DNA of 64,000 bases from Saccharothrix australiensis. GTDB lineage: Bacteria; Actinomycetota; Actinomycetes; Mycobacteriales; Pseudonocardiaceae. This document shows positions 1 to 8,163 of the stretch, piece by piece. Below the pieces are notes generated by a model that saw nothing but the letters and a program-made list of their open reading frames with translations, was not told the origin of the DNA and ran no database searches. How positions within the stretch are numbered: position 1 is the stretch's first letter; every line of letters starts with the position of its first letter. The stretch spans positions 2,319,501 to 2,383,500 of the forward strand of contig NZ_RBXO01000001.1 in the NCBI RefSeq assembly GCF_003634935.1, in the 5' to 3' direction. A program made the position numbers and the translations under genes.

Positions 1-475
1 GGGCGACGTCGAAGCCGTGCAGCAGCGTCTCGTTGAGCTGGTGGGCCAGCAGGGACGCGACCGGGAGCGGTGCGCTGCCCAGCCACGTCGCGGGGCCGAG
101 CGGGTCGAGGTCGGCGCTGCGGTCCAGCAGCAGCGAGACGCCGGCGCGCAGCCGACGGGCGACCGCCTCCGGCGACCGCTCGGGGAACTCGCGCAGCGCG
201 ACGTCGTTGAGGTGGGCGAGGCCGCCGAGCGTGGTGGTCGTGGCGAACCGGTCGACCTCGGGGAGGCCGAGCGGGGCCGAGGGCGCGTGCAGCAGGCCGG
301 CGTTGAGGTCGGCGACGATGGCGGTGTGCGCGGCCGTCTCGGCGGCGGTCCAGCGGCCGACCGCCTGGCGGTCCGGGGTCCGGCAGGCGAGGAGCAGCTC
401 GACGAACCGGTCGGTCGCGGTGTCGAGCGCGGCCCGCAGTTCCCGCCACCGCCGGTCGGTGAGTTCGAGGTGCAA
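1..475 (-). CDS. Maleylpyruvate isomerase / DinB-like protein, partial (C-terminus off window)
   Basis: This gene reads leftwards and runs off the window edge, leaving its first 158 residues. The start is a TTG at 475, chosen because a GGGAGGT ribosome site lies just upstream and the family normally starts close to this point. The visible part has the four-helix pattern of mycothiol-dependent maleylpyruvate isomerase/DinB proteins: the segment RWTAAETAAHTAIVADL resembles the first metal-ligand helix and HQLNETLLHGFDV the second, with His residues in the usual positions. Members are small cytosolic mycothiol-dependent or uncharacterised enzymes. The substrate cannot be told from sequence. The family call is good and the start is less certain. 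Confidence 0.7.
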   Translation of the reverse strand, partial: MHLELTDRRWRELRAALDTATDRFVELLLACRTPDRQAVGRWTAAETAAHTAIVADLNAGLLHAPSAPLGLPEVDRFATTTTLGGLAHLNDVALREFPERSPEAVARRLRAGVSLLLDRSADLDPLGPATWLGSAPLPVASLLAHQLNETLLHGFDVA

Positions 476-832
476 CGGCCTACCTCCCAGGCACGACCCG
501 CCACTCCGGTCGACGGTACTGACGAGGTGGTCCGCTCACAACGACTTCGGCGAAGGTGCGGGTTCCCGGCCACCGGATCGGCCCCTCCGGCTCCGAACCC
601 TTGCGGGCGGGCCGGCGACGAGGTAGGCGGGCACCACCACCGGACCGGCGCATGGCCTTGCCGTGAGCCCAGGAGACCTCGATCGACCCGGCGGCCTTCG
701 GCGGCTGCGGAGCCGTGGAGGCCGACCGCCGCCGTCGGCGCGCAGGATCGGTCCTCCCACCTGTTCCCGCCTTGACCAGCCGGCTGTGACGAGGTCGGTG
801 GAATTTTCCACGCGTGCTGTGAGCAGCGTTAC
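476..832. other. Intergenic region, no convincing gene
   Basis: The stretch between the leftward gene and the promoter of the secreted hydrolase holds short open frames on both strands. They are rich in Arg and Pro, have no ribosome sites and look like frames of non-coding GC-rich DNA. I see no repeat or RNA gene here. Confidence 0.5.
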
Positions 833-871
833 TTGACTCGGCGGTAACCACGAGCTGTACTCGTCGGTAAC
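833..871 (+). promoter_or_regulatory. Promoter with palindrome over the -10 element
   Basis: TTGACT at 833-838 and TGTACT at 856-861 are separated by 17 bases, a good match to a housekeeping-sigma promoter. The inverted repeat ACGAG-N5-CTCGT (850-864) covers the -10, and CGGTAAC is repeated directly on both sides of it (842-848 and 865-871). That geometry suits a repressor site. It would drive the gene at 1017 through a leader of roughly 150 bases. The promoter match is seen in the sequence, and the repressor is inferred. Confidence 0.55.
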
Positions 872-1016
872 AAGAGTTCCCGCCCATCGCACAACCCCAT
901 CGCGGCGCTCGGATCGCGCCGCCGGTGCGGTATCCGCACCCCACCTCTCCCCGTGACACCGCGGTGCGCTTCAGCGCGGCCTCCTCCCGCCGGCCGCCGC
1001 ACCGCAAGGAGTTCCC

Positions 1017-2234
1017 ATGCGCTGGTTGAAGGCTGCCCCGCTGCTCGTCGCCGCCACGATCGCCGCGACGACCGTGACCCCGGCCCCCGCCGCGCTCGCC
1101 ACCGCGGGCGCGCCCTCGGTCCGCTCGTTCTGGCTGCACCTCAACAGCAGCCCCACGTCGGAGAAGATGCTGCGCACGGAAGCCAAGCGGCGCGGCTACA
1201 TCGTGCTCAACGCGTGGGAAGGGGCGCTCATCCCCACGCTGAAGGACGCCAACCCGGCCGTCCAGGTGTTCGTCTACAAAGACCTCAGCTCGACCCGCAG
1301 CTACGCCTGCCACGACGGCGCGGACGACCGGGAGCTGCCCACCGGCGTCGGCTACTGTGACGCGGACCGCAACCACCCGGAGTGGTTCCTCAAGGACGCC
1401 AAGGGAAAGCGCCTGGAGTACAGCGGCTACTCCGGTCACTGGCAGATGGACGTCGGCAACACCGCCTACCAGAAGGCGTGGGCGCGCAACGTCGTCTCCA
1501 GCAGCAAAGCCTCCGGTTTCGACGGTGTCTTCATGGACAACGCGCTGTTCCCGTGTGACGCCTACCACGATGGCGTGTGCCCGGCGGAGTACCGCACCGA
1601 CGCGGCGTTCCAGGACGCCTACAAGTCGATGCTGGCCAACACCCGCGATTCGTTCACCTCGGCGGGTCTGAAGACCGTCGCCAACCTCTCCAACGCACGG
1701 CTGCACGAAGGCGCGTGGAACGCCTACACCGACCACCTCGACGGCGGTTTCGACGAGTGGTGGCTCACCTTCGACAACACCAACATGCTGTCCGAGTACC
1801 CGGAGGGCTGGAGCCGGCAGGTCGCCGAGATCACCGCCGACGAGGCCCGCGGCAAGATCACGTGGGTGCAGCCGCACTTCACGCCCGACGCCGACCAGCC
1901 ATTCCACTACGCCTTGGCGAGCTACCTGATGGGCACCGGCTCGGCGGCGGCGATCTCGGAGATCGCCCGGACCGACCGTTACGACAACGCCTCGCCGTGG
2001 CACCCGGAGTACGACTGGCGGCTCGGCGCGCCTACCGGCGCCTACCGCTCGGTTGGCACGAACGTGTTCCGCCGCGACTTCGCCTGCGGCACCGTGGTGG
2101 TCAACGCCAACCGCACCGGTTCCGCCGCGGTGAAGGTGCGGCTCGGCGGCTCGTACGCCGACGCCAAGGGCTCTTCGGTCACGTCGGTCTCGCTGCCGGG
2201 CACGTCCGGCGCGATCCTGCGGAAGTCCTGCTGA
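1017..2234 (+). CDS. Secreted putative glycoside hydrolase (GHL15-like)
   Basis: The protein has 405 residues. The ATG is preceded by AAGGAG at a good distance. Residues 1-28 form a Sec signal peptide ending in an Ala-rich cleavage region. The mature part resembles the hypothetical glycosyl-hydrolase family GHL15 (TIM-barrel type). The segment FDGVFMDNALF near residue 171 has the buried acidic residues at a strand end that such barrels use for catalysis, and a Trp/Tyr-rich stretch (HWQMDVGN, FDEWWLTF) could line a sugar groove. It would act outside the cell on an unknown polysaccharide. It is transcribed alone, convergent with the P450 gene 28 bases away. The fold call is moderate and the substrate is unknown. 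Confidence 0.7.
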   Translation: MRWLKAAPLLVAATIAATTVTPAPAALATAGAPSVRSFWLHLNSSPTSEKMLRTEAKRRGYIVLNAWEGALIPTLKDANPAVQVFVYKDLSSTRSYACHDGADDRELPTGVGYCDADRNHPEWFLKDAKGKRLEYSGYSGHWQMDVGNTAYQKAWARNVVSSSKASGFDGVFMDNALFPCDAYHDGVCPAEYRTDAAFQDAYKSMLANTRDSFTSAGLKTVANLSNARLHEGAWNAYTDHLDGGFDEWWLTFDNTNMLSEYPEGWSRQVAEITADEARGKITWVQPHFTPDADQPFHYALASYLMGTGSAAAISEIARTDRYDNASPWHPEYDWRLGAPTGAYRSVGTNVFRRDFACGTVVVNANRTGSAAVKVRLGGSYADAKGSSVTSVSLPGTSGAILRKSC

Positions 2235-2262
2235 CCCGGAGCGCGTGCGGCCTCCGGTGGGG

Positions 2263-3471
2263 TCACCCCGTGCCGCGTTCGCGCCAGGTGACCGGCAGCC
2301 GTCGCGGTGACTTGACCGGCAGGTCGTCCTCCCACGACAGATCGGTCGGGTCGACCGCCAGCGCCAGGTGCGGGAACCGGTCGAGCAGGGCCGAGAGCCC
2401 GACCGCGAGCTCGGCGCGCGCCAGGTTGGCGCCGACGCAGCTGTGCGGGCCGCGACCGAACACGACGTGGGGGTTGGGCCTGCGGCGCAGGTCCAACCGG
2501 TCCGCGCCGGGGAACGCCCGCTCGTCCCGGTTGGCGGACGCGATGACGGGCAGCACGATCTCACCGGCGCGGACGAGTTGCCCGCACACCTCGACGTCCT
2601 GCTCGGCCAGCAGCACGATGTTGGAGTTCATCACGGGCAGGTAGCGCAGGAGCTCGTCGACGGCGGTGTCCATGACGCCCCGGTCCCGCCGGAGGTCGGC
2701 GAGCCGGTCCGGCTCGGTCAGCAGCACGACCAGCGCGTTGGCCAGGAACATCGTGACGGTCCGGTACCCGGCGATCAGCATGGACAGCCCGAAGTCGACC
2801 ACGTCCTCGCGGCTCAGCTCACCGGCGTCCCAGCGGCGGACCAGGTCGGTGAGCACGTCCTGACCCGGCTCGCGGCGCTTGCGCTCCGCGACCTCCAGCA
2901 CGTAGGCGCGCAGGAAGCCGGTGACCCGCCGGCTCTCCTCCAGGGTGGACAGCGCGCCCAGCGCGGCGTCCGCCGGCGCGAGGAACCGGTCCCGGTCCTC
3001 GTACGGGATGCCGACCACGTCGCACATCACGGCCAGCGGGAACGGCTCGACGAAGCCGAGGACCAGGTCGCCACGGCCCCGGTTGGCGGCGGTGAAGTCG
3101 TCGAGCACGCGGTCGGCGATCCGGCGGATGCGGTCGGTGCGCGCCTGCACCGCCCGCGTGCCGAACGGTTCCGCGATCGCCCGCCGGAGCTTCGCGTGCG
3201 CCGGCTCGGGCATCTCCATCATGGTGGTCAGCCCGACGTCACGGGGCCGCTCGCCGGTCGGGTGCGGGAAAATGGTGATGTCCGGCCTGGTGAACCTCGG
3301 GTCGCCGAGCAGGGCGCGGACGTCCTCGTACCGGGTCACGTACCAGGCGCTGACGCCGATGGGCAGCTGCACCCTGGTGATCGGGCAGTGGGCGCGCAAC
3401 CGGGCGTGGTCCTGCGGCGGCCCCATCGTTCCCGGATCGGCCAGCGGCATGCTCGACGTCGTCTCGGTCAT
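2263..3471 (-). CDS. Cytochrome P450
   Basis: This is a 402-residue bacterial class I P450, normal in length. The ATG at 3471 has GGGGAG upstream. The heme-binding loop is FGRGPHSCVG with Cys345 as the axial ligand, and the K-helix ExxR is E273-R276. The I-helix reads AGYRTVT (234-240), so the acidic residue that usually precedes the conserved Thr is replaced by Arg. This affects the proton-relay pair and is known in P450s with unusual chemistry. It needs a ferredoxin and reductase, neither of which is encoded nearby. It is transcribed divergently from an alpha/beta hydrolase, which suggests a shared small-molecule pathway, but the substrate is unknown. Confidence 0.93.
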   Translation of the reverse strand: MTETTSSMPLADPGTMGPPQDHARLRAHCPITRVQLPIGVSAWYVTRYEDVRALLGDPRFTRPDITIFPHPTGERPRDVGLTTMMEMPEPAHAKLRRAIAEPFGTRAVQARTDRIRRIADRVLDDFTAANRGRGDLVLGFVEPFPLAVMCDVVGIPYEDRDRFLAPADAALGALSTLEESRRVTGFLRAYVLEVAERKRREPGQDVLTDLVRRWDAGELSREDVVDFGLSMLIAGYRTVTMFLANALVVLLTEPDRLADLRRDRGVMDTAVDELLRYLPVMNSNIVLLAEQDVEVCGQLVRAGEIVLPVIASANRDERAFPGADRLDLRRRPNPHVVFGRGPHSCVGANLARAELAVGLSALLDRFPHLALAVDPTDLSWEDDLPVKSPRRLPVTWRERGTG

Positions 3472-3824
3472 CGTCACTCCCCGCGCGGGTGGCATCGGTG
3501 GTCGGCCAGGCGGCCCGGTCGACGCGGGGCGTGGACGCCCCTCGGGCCCGCTTCGCCCCCCCCGACCAAGGATGCGTACCCGAACCACCCCTGGCGCGCT
3601 GCTTCACCCGAAGGGGACAACCGGGCCCGCGCGGACATCACCCGATCCGTTGCCCTGACTGCACCGACGACGCGGGCGAGCCGACGGCGGGCCGCACCGG
3701 GCGATGGTGGAAACATCCGCGGCGGAAGATCAGTTGCAGGGAGAGGACTGCACGGTTTCCGTTGCGGGCGCGCCGACCTGGGCCACATGTCGGACCGCGT
3801 CCCTGATAGCGCGTGAGGAAATGC
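3472..3824. other. Divergent intergenic region between P450 and hydrolase
   Basis: About 350 bases separate the two divergent starts, so both promoters should lie here. I do not see a convincing -35/-10 pair or a clear palindrome. The poorly conserved sequence probably uses alternative sigma factors or activators. Confidence 0.4.
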
Positions 3825-4682
3825 ATGGACAACCCCTTGCCTGTCGTCCTGGTGCACGGTTTCTGGCACGGCAGTTGGTGCTGGAGCCCGGTGACCGGAG
3901 AACTGGCCGCCCGCGGCGTCCAATCGGTCGCCGTCGACCTCGACGGACACGGCCTGCGCGGCCCCTCGCCACGCGCCCGCTGGGCGCGGCCGTTCGACGC
4001 CGAGGCGTTCGCCACCGCGCCGTCACCGGTCGCGGACGTCACGGCGTCCTCCGCGGCGGCCTCCCTCGCCGACCGGGTGCGCGCGATCGGCGGCGGGCGG
4101 CCGTGCCTCGTGGTGGCGCACAGCATGGGCGGCGTGGTCGCCACCGCGCTGGCGGAACTCGCCCCGGAACTGGTGGGCGGCTTGATGTACGTGGCCGCGC
4201 TCGCGCCGGTGAGCGGGATGCCTGCGGCCGCCTACACCACGTCCCCGGAGAACGCGGGGGAGAAGGTGGGGCGGCTCCTGGTGGCCGACCCGGAGGTGCT
4301 CGGCGTGGCGCGCATCGACGTCGGCAACCCGAGCCTGCGCGACCGGATCAAGGAGGGCTTCTACGGCGACGTCGACGACCGCACGGCGGATGCGGCGATC
4401 GGCCTGCTCAACTCGGACGCGCCGGCGGGCATCCCCCTGGAGCAGTTGACCGTCACCGAGGAGCGCTACGGCAGCATCCCGCACGCGTACGTGACCTGCG
4501 CACGGGACTACGCCGTACCGCTGGCGCTGCAACACCGCTTCATCAAGGAGATCGACGCGGTGTCGGCCTCGCCGACCGCGGTCACGGAACTCGACTGCTC
4601 CCACTCGCCGTTCCTGTCCCAGCCCGTCGCGCTCGCGGAGGCGATCGCCGAAGCCGCGAACGCCCACCGGGAAAGGGTGTGA
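3825..4682 (+). CDS. Alpha/beta hydrolase (esterase/methylesterase type)
   Basis: The protein has 285 residues from the ATG at 3825, which has GAGGAA four bases upstream. A GTG at 3813 is in frame but would lose that ribosome site. The oxyanion region is HGFWHGSW (11-18), the nucleophile elbow is VAHSMGG with Ser100, and the C-terminal His lies in CSHSPF. This pattern fits the plant hydroxynitrile-lyase/methylesterase-like branch that includes many bacterial EstC-type esterases. It is cytosolic. The divergent P450 is its only plausible partner. The substrate cannot be assigned. Confidence 0.88.
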   Translation: MDNPLPVVLVHGFWHGSWCWSPVTGELAARGVQSVAVDLDGHGLRGPSPRARWARPFDAEAFATAPSPVADVTASSAAASLADRVRAIGGGRPCLVVAHSMGGVVATALAELAPELVGGLMYVAALAPVSGMPAAAYTTSPENAGEKVGRLLVADPEVLGVARIDVGNPSLRDRIKEGFYGDVDDRTADAAIGLLNSDAPAGIPLEQLTVTEERYGSIPHAYVTCARDYAVPLALQHRFIKEIDAVSASPTAVTELDCSHSPFLSQPVALAEAIAEAANAHRERV

Positions 4683-4690
4683 CGACGGGG

Positions 4691-4724
4691 TCGGGCTCCG
4701 CGGCTCGGGTGCCGCGGAGCCCGA
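4691..4724. terminator. Bidirectional terminator hairpin
   Basis: A perfect 14-bp stem (TCGGGCTCCGCGGC and its complement) with a 6-base loop lies 9 bases after the hydrolase stop and 30 bases before the stop of the convergent secreted-protein gene. It can serve both. Confidence 0.85.
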
Positions 4725-4754
4725 CCTCACGCGACCGCTGCCGGCGGGTCGGGC

Positions 4755-5225
4755 TCAGCTGACCGTGCACTCCAGGCTGCCGCGCTTCTCGACGCAGCGG
4801 ACCGCGTGGTAGTCGCGGATCTTCGTCCACACGCCCTTGCCGACCGGGTCCTGGGTTCCGTTGTGCAATACCAGGTATGACCGCGTGTTGAAGGTGAAGG
4901 CGTCCACGTCGACGCCGTTTCCACCGCGCTTCTGGTCCCGGCCGAGAGAAACCTGCGTGCACTTCATGTAGGCCCAGTTGTAACCCCACGGGTCTTCGAG
5001 GGAACCGTTGTTGTTCCACACGTCGCAGCGGTCCTTGGCCTTGCTGCTGCCCAATCCCACGGTCGTGTGCATGGTGACGGGCGTGTTGTTGGTGACGTTC
5101 CCGCAGCCGAGGGCCGAGCACCCGCCCGCCGAGGCGGATTGGGGAACGGCCACCAGGGCGGTGGCCGCGAGCACGGCGAGGGTCGCCGCGCGGGCGGCGC
5201 TCCTGAGGGTTCCGCGAAGGGACAT
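4755..5225 (-). CDS. Small secreted protein, unknown family
   Basis: The protein has 156 residues. A clear Sec signal peptide (basic start, Ala/Leu-rich core, AQSASA-like cleavage region near residue 33) precedes a mature domain of about 120 residues. That domain has six Cys residues and two short Asn/Gly-rich stretches (CGNVTNNTPV, DVWNNNGS), which suggests a disulfide-stabilised extracellular fold. I do not recognise the family. It is convergent with the hydrolase and shares the hairpin between them. The spacing to the next gene on the other strand is about 200 bases, so it has its own promoter. Confidence 0.75.
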   Translation of the reverse strand: MSLRGTLRSAARAATLAVLAATALVAVPQSASAGGCSALGCGNVTNNTPVTMHTTVGLGSSKAKDRCDVWNNNGSLEDPWGYNWAYMKCTQVSLGRDQKRGGNGVDVDAFTFNTRSYLVLHNGTQDPVGKGVWTKIRDYHAVRCVEKRGSLECTVS

Positions 5226-5422
5226 GGTGACTCCGATCTGTGCTGCGGGACCGGGGTGGTCCGGTGGGCTGAGCCATCCTCACGTGCCGGGGCCCCGGTG
5301 TGGGCCGGCTCGGCGTGCCATTGTCGGCTGGGACGTCGGCATGGCCCTGATCTGCGGTAACACCGACGGGATGGGACGTGCGTGTGCGATGCTGTCGCCC
5401 GGTTGCACCGCGGGGAGGGTTC

Positions 5423-7126
5423 GTGGACGGGTCGGGGGACGCGCGGGAGCTGGCGGCCGTGCTGGCACGGCTCAAGCAGCGCAGCGGGTTGAGCTACCAG
5501 GAGTTGGCCCGGCGCACGTTCACCAGCAGCTCGACCCTGCACCGGTATTGCCGGGGAACGGTCGTCCCCGGCGATTTCGGGATCGTCGCGAGGATCGCCG
5601 AGGAATGCGCGGCCGATCCCGACGACCTCGCGCGGCTCGTCCGGTGCTGGCAGGCGATCACCCGTCCCGCACCGCCCGCGGGCCCGCCGCCCGGGGATTC
5701 GGCACCAGCGGATTCGGCGCTCGCGGGTTCGGTGCCCGTGAAATCGGTGCTCGCGGATCCGGTGCTCGTGGATTCGGCGCCGGCGCCGAATCCCACCGTG
5801 CGGAAGGGGGTGTGGCGCGATCGCCTGGGCCGGGTGGCGTGCGCGCTCGTGGCGGTGCTGGTGGTCACCGTCGCCAGCGCCGCCGAGCCGGCTTTCACGG
5901 CCGCGCTGGACGCCGAGGTGTCGGCCGTACCGGACTGGGCGCAGGCGCCGGTGGCGGTGCCGTCGACGGCGTTCGGCGTCACGATGAACAGCGACACCGG
6001 CGCGATGCCTTCGTTCCGCGTCGGCGCGCTGCGGTTCTGGGACAGCGGGACCCGGTGGGCGCGGCTGGAGCCCCGGCGCGGCGAGTTCGACTGGACCACG
6101 CTCGACCGCCTGCTCGACGGTGCCGGGCGCGCCGGGGCGTCGCCGCTGTTCGTGTTCGGCGGCACGCCGGGCTGGGCGGCGCCGCGGGCGCGCAGGGCCG
6201 CCTACCCGGACGGTTCCCGCGCCGCGCCGCCGGACGACCTGGCCGACTGGGAGCGGTTCGTGCGCGCCCTGGTCGGCCACGCGCGCGGCCGGATCGACGC
6301 GTACGAGGTGTGGGTGATGGCCAACCACCCGCACCACTACGACGGGAGCGCGGAAACGCTGGTCGAGATGACCCGCAGGGCGAGCCGGATCATCCGGGAG
6401 GCCGCTCCCGCGGCGACCGTGGTGTGCCCGTCCGTGACCGGCCTGTGGGAGCCGGAGGGGCACGAGTTCCTGTCGCGCTTCGCCGAACTGGGCGGGTACC
6501 AGCACTGCGACGCGGCCGGGGTGAAGCTCTACCAGCGGCGCGTCCAGGACCCGCCGGAGACCGTGCTGGCCGCCGTGCGGTCGGCGTACCGCACGTTCCA
6601 CCGGGCCGGGGTGCACCTGCCGGTGTGGAACACCGGGACCACCCAGACGCTGCCGCTGGGCGACCCGCTCGACGAGCGGCGCGCGGCCGACCACGCCGTG
6701 CGCTTCTACCTCGTCGGGCTGTACTCGCGCCGGTTCGGGGTGGAGCGGATGTACTTCTACGCCTGGGGAAACAGCACGCTGCCCATCGTGCTCCAGGCGG
6801 AGGGCAGGCCGCCCACCCCCGCCGGGCTGCACGTCGAGCGGTTGCAGCGGTGGCTGGACCGGGCGGAGATCCGGTCCTGCGGCCACGGCGGGCGGATCGG
6901 GATGCCGGACAACGTGTGGCAGTGCGAGTTCACCGTGCCCGGTGAAGACGGGCGTCCGAGCACGGCGTGGGTCCGGTGGACGCACGCGGGGGAGGCGCTG
7001 ACCCCGGCCGGGCCGTCCGCGACGCACGTGCACCACCTGGACGGGTCCGTCACCGAACTCGACCGGTTCGGCGCCGGGCAGGTCCGGGTGGCCGAGCGCC
7101 CCGTGCTGATCCGGAGCACCGGTTGA
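5423..7126 (+). CDS. HTH - transmembrane - glycosidase-like protein with lost catalytic acids
   Basis: The protein has 567 residues from the GTG at 5423, which has GGGGAGGG upstream. A frame-extending ATG at 5378 lacks such a site. Residues 10-75 are an XRE-like helix-turn-helix (LSYQELARRT, SSSTLHRYCRG). Residues 80-125 are a Pro/Ala/Ser linker, and 137-154 one membrane helix. Residues 180-540 resemble a GH39/GH5-type TIM barrel. Where such enzymes have an acid/base Asn-Glu pair, this one reads YEVWVMANHP (294-303). The expected nucleophile strand reads VWNTGTT (401-407). Both Glu residues therefore appear absent. A cytosolic DNA-binding-type domain with an outside sugar-binding barrel suggests a one-piece carbohydrate sensor, which is an inference. 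Confidence 0.75.
   Translation: MDGSGDARELAAVLARLKQRSGLSYQELARRTFTSSSTLHRYCRGTVVPGDFGIVARIAEECAADPDDLARLVRCWQAITRPAPPAGPPPGDSAPADSALAGSVPVKSVLADPVLVDSAPAPNPTVRKGVWRDRLGRVACALVAVLVVTVASAAEPAFTAALDAEVSAVPDWAQAPVAVPSTAFGVTMNSDTGAMPSFRVGALRFWDSGTRWARLEPRRGEFDWTTLDRLLDGAGRAGASPLFVFGGTPGWAAPRARRAAYPDGSRAAPPDDLADWERFVRALVGHARGRIDAYEVWVMANHPHHYDGSAETLVEMTRRASRIIREAAPAATVVCPSVTGLWEPEGHEFLSRFAELGGYQHCDAAGVKLYQRRVQDPPETVLAAVRSAYRTFHRAGVHLPVWNTGTTQTLPLGDPLDERRAADHAVRFYLVGLYSRRFGVERMYFYAWGNSTLPIVLQAEGRPPTPAGLHVERLQRWLDRAEIRSCGHGGRIGMPDNVWQCEFTVPGEDGRPSTAWVRWTHAGEALTPAGPSATHVHHLDGSVTELDRFGAGQVRVAERPVLIRSTG
5695..5790 (+). repeat. Degenerate ~15-base tandem repeat encoding the linker
   Basis: Units of the type GGATTCGGCGCTCGC recur about six times with variation and encode the Ala/Ser/Val/Pro-rich linker between the HTH and the membrane helix of the preceding fusion protein. 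Such repeats change length easily. Confidence 0.55.
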
Positions 7127-7180
7127 CCCACGTCAGCGCACCGTGGAGCCGCACTGACGACGTTGACGTGCCCGTTGGCG

Positions 7181-7522
7181 CTAAAGGGGTTCGATGCGCA
7201 ACAGGCTCGGCGGCGGGAACTCGTCCGGGTCGGTCCCCCCGACACCCACCCACTCGATGCCGCCGAGAGCTTCCGTGCCCTCGAAGCCCTCAACCGTGTA
7301 CAGGAACAGGCCGTCGTGGTCCGGGGTGGCTGCGTTGACACGGACGGCCATCCCACGGCCGTGCGTACTCCGGAAGTCGATCGACGGACATCCACAGCCG
7401 CACATACCGATGACCATCACCTCCGCCGCCTGACGCCGTAACACCTCGGCACCACGGAACTCGACAGCCAACAACGCCTCAAGCACCGCGCGCTCCCGCT
7501 CGGTCAACGGCCTGGGGTCCAC
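7181..7522 (-). CDS. Conserved hypothetical protein (CGCGCPS motif)
   Basis: The protein has 113 residues from a GTG at 7522. The ribosome site is weak, so the start is uncertain. It has a striking MCGCGCPSIDF stretch about 45 residues in, followed by a beta-rich domain (VRVNAATPDHDGLFLYTVEG). Such Cys-Gly clusters occur in small actinobacterial proteins of unknown role and might bind metal. It lies 26 bases after the stop of the membrane-protein gene and reads the same way, so it is probably the last gene of the ABC operon. Confidence 0.65.
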   Translation of the reverse strand: MDPRPLTERERAVLEALLAVEFRGAEVLRRQAAEVMVIGMCGCGCPSIDFRSTHGRGMAVRVNAATPDHDGLFLYTVEGFEGTEALGGIEWVGVGGTDPDEFPPPSLLRIEPL

Positions 7523-7548
7523 GACGCCGATCGTTCCACAGACCGGCG

Positions 7549-8163
7549 TCAGCCTCCGTGGTCCACCACGGACTCCTCCTGGGGCCCTCGGACGATGAAC
7601 ACGGCCGCGCCCACCAGGCAGCAGCCGATCGCGAGAATCGCGGCGACACGGTCGGACTCGGGTGCCACCGCGAATGCCCACCACTGTGTGCCGGTCACAC
7701 CGTCCGCGGCCGAGCGGGCCCTCGTGCCGAACAGCAGGCAGCCCATGAGGTGGCACAACGGCAACGTCCAACTCCGTGTGGCACCGGCCACCGTCGCGGC
7801 GATCAACGCGATACCGCTCAAGCCGAAGGTGTTGCGTAGCGCGATTGAGCCGCTCGGGATCAGCAGGCACGTCACGGTCGCCGTCGCCAGCAAGGTGCAG
7901 ACCAGCGCCAGGCGTTGCGCCATCGCTGACCGGGGCACCACGCGGAACAACGATGTCGGTGTCCTGCTGTGCAGTCCCACGGCACATGCGACGACCAGTG
8001 GCAGCAGTTGCGCCAAAGGAACACTGAGCCTGCGGGCGGCGGCGAGCGACGGCACAGGAACGAGTTCTTCGCCGAACACCGCACCGACCAACGCCATCAC
8101 GCCGCAGGCCGCCACCAGCGAGGGCCAGCGGTGGGCGCGCAGCCACAGCCATACGACGGTCAC
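7549..8163 (-). CDS. Integral membrane protein of ABC-type operon
   Basis: The protein has 204 residues from a GTG at 8163 whose GTGA overlaps the stop of the upstream permease gene by four bases, a sign of translational coupling. It has about six hydrophobic segments (for example VACGVMALVGAVF, LLPLVVACAVGL, AILAIGCCLVGAAVFIV). The length and layout suit a second ABC-2-type membrane subunit. It recognises no substrate by sequence. Confidence 0.7.
   Translation of the reverse strand: MTVVWLWLRAHRWPSLVAACGVMALVGAVFGEELVPVPSLAAARRLSVPLAQLLPLVVACAVGLHSRTPTSLFRVVPRSAMAQRLALVCTLLATATVTCLLIPSGSIALRNTFGLSGIALIAATVAGATRSWTLPLCHLMGCLLFGTRARSAADGVTGTQWWAFAVAPESDRVAAILAIGCCLVGAAVFIVRGPQEESVVDHGG

Noticed and set aside
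536-892. Open frame of 118 codons on the minus strand
   Set aside because: It is Arg/Pro-rich with no ribosome site, and it overlaps the good promoter at 833-861. It looks like chance in GC-rich DNA.
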